Assembly: GCF_000699445.3 (NCBI RefSeq)
Contig: NC_067196.1
Span: 80,714,364 to 80,778,363, forward strand
Direction of reading: 5' to 3'
Length of the DNA stretch: 64,000 nt
From: Schistosoma haematobium
Taxonomy: Eukaryota; Platyhelminthes; Trematoda; Strigeidida; Schistosomatidae
Shown: positions 63,030-64,000 of the stretch, one piece after another
Layout: the number at the start of each line of letters is the position of its first letter
Position numbering within the stretch: position 1 is the stretch's first letter
Program-made: the position numbers and the translations under genes
The notes under the pieces: model-generated
What the model was told of the DNA's origin: nothing
What the model saw: the letters and a program-made list of their open reading frames with translations, nothing else
The model's database searches: none

Positions 63030-64000
63030 GTTTTACTACTTCATCAATTGATTTGCCATCTTTACCTAGCACCCGTTTCCTATCAACTACATTACTTACT
63101 CCATGGTCTCAGGTTATATGAGCAATGTTTCGAAGACACCTATGATCGAATACTAGTAACCTACGAATATCCTCTGCTCTCATCGGCCACGTTTCCCTGC
63201 CATAAAGTAGGACGGAACGAACTGTTTCACAATAAACACGTCCTTTGGTTGATAGAAGAATATCTCGCTTACGCCATAAATGACGCAAGTAAGTGAAAGC
63301 TAGTCGAGCCTTCTGTATCCGTGCTGAGATTTCCTCACACACCAGACCACAAGGGCTGATGAGACTTCCATGATAAGTGAATCAGTCGACACGCTCAACC
63401 ACTTCCATCCCTATTATTAGTTTGGATGTCGATGCAACCCAATCCTGAAGCAACATTTTGCATATCGAGGGTGAGAATCGCATCCCGAACATGCTTGCAT
63501 TGTTGTTTAGAGTGGTCAGAAGACTCTGCATTTGTCATCGTCTTTACCAAATAAAACTATGTCATCGGCAAATGCTAAGTCAACAAGTGAATCTCCCGGT
63601 AGCAGCTCAACTCCTGGAAATTTATATGAGGAAAGTGTTATCTCTAAGAGCACATCAATGATAAAGTTAAACAAGAATGGAGAGAGTGGACAGCCCTGAC
63701 GAATACCACTTGAGGTAATCAATTCTGATGACAGTTCGCCATAAGCTCTCACTCGACCAGTTGTGTTCGAGTAGAGAGCCTTTACAAGCTTAATGTACTT
63801 CTTTGGTACTCATTTCAGTGACAAACACTACCATAAACCCTCACGATCAACAGAGTCGAATGCTGCCTTAAGGTCGAGAAATACTACGACTGTGGGACGT
63901 CTGAATATGCGTCTATGTTATAGGATCTGACGTAGTGTGAATATCTGGTCTATACAACCAGGTCCAGGTCGAAAACCAGCCTAGTTTTCTCTAGTCTATT
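63030..64000 (-). mobile_element. RTE-type LINE, 3' truncated, continues past window edge
   Basis: Minus strand from 64000: GFRPGPGCIDQIFTLRQIL, FLDLKAAFDSVDRE, YSNTTGRVRAYGELSSEL, SGIRQGCPLSPFLFNFIIDV, LVDLAFADDIVLFGKDDDK, ISARIQKARLAFTYLRHLWR, LLYGRETWPMRAEDIRRLLV, stopping at [11 protein letters not shown] where it joins the fragment at 62940-63029. Both RT aspartate motifs look intact, but several stops and frameshifts interrupt the frame. Confidence 0.88.

Overview
The window looks like nuclear DNA of a blood fluke (Schistosoma or a close relative). It is AT-rich, with GT/AG introns of about 0.1 to 5.5 kb, long (AT)n and (ACTT)n tracts, RTE-type and Penelope-like retroelements, and tRNA-headed SINEs carrying hammerhead ribozyme motifs of the kind described for schistosome SINE/satellite DNA. 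No bacterial or viral gene organisation is present.

Left half (271-30202, + strand): one large multi-exon gene entering from the left edge. I assembled 15 coding exons whose splice phases are all compatible. They encode the last 1317 residues of a type I membrane receptor: the end of one Ig domain, three further Ig domains, a Ser/Asn-rich linker, two fibronectin III domains, one transmembrane helix and a cytoplasmic tail of about 520 residues with a proline-rich patch. The layout is that of Robo/CDO/Ihog-class adhesion or guidance receptors; I cannot decide between them. The last coding exon (30073-30202) was found through splice phase, because it is too short to stand out as an ORF. The introns hold SINEs, LINE fragments and an inverted-repeat element split by a LINE fragment.

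Right half (30203-64000): mostly intergenic and repeat-rich. The only recognised host gene is a complete two-exon dynein light chain LC8 gene on the minus strand (48349 to 47008, 89 residues). Around it are broken RTE-type LINEs of two families (36.7-38.3, 49.6-50.4, 56.4-57.5 and 63.0-64.0 kb), a decayed Penelope-like element (50.5-52.3 kb) interrupted by a solo LTR with a 4-bp target duplication, deletion derivatives of LINEs, and two foldback inverted repeats (57.8-58.0 and 59.0-59.3 kb).

The most interesting structures are the ribozyme-bearing SINEs. The copy at 44081-44482 is more than one monomer long: an exact 57-bp repeat at both ends gives a 345-bp unit. It has Pol III A and B boxes, a hammerhead core and a target-site duplication, as expected if a circular or multimeric RNA was retrotransposed. 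Its ribozyme stem II differs from another family member in this window by a compensatory base-pair change. A second tRNA-headed family (61.5, 21.5 and 59.7 kb) carries a different hammerhead-like core.
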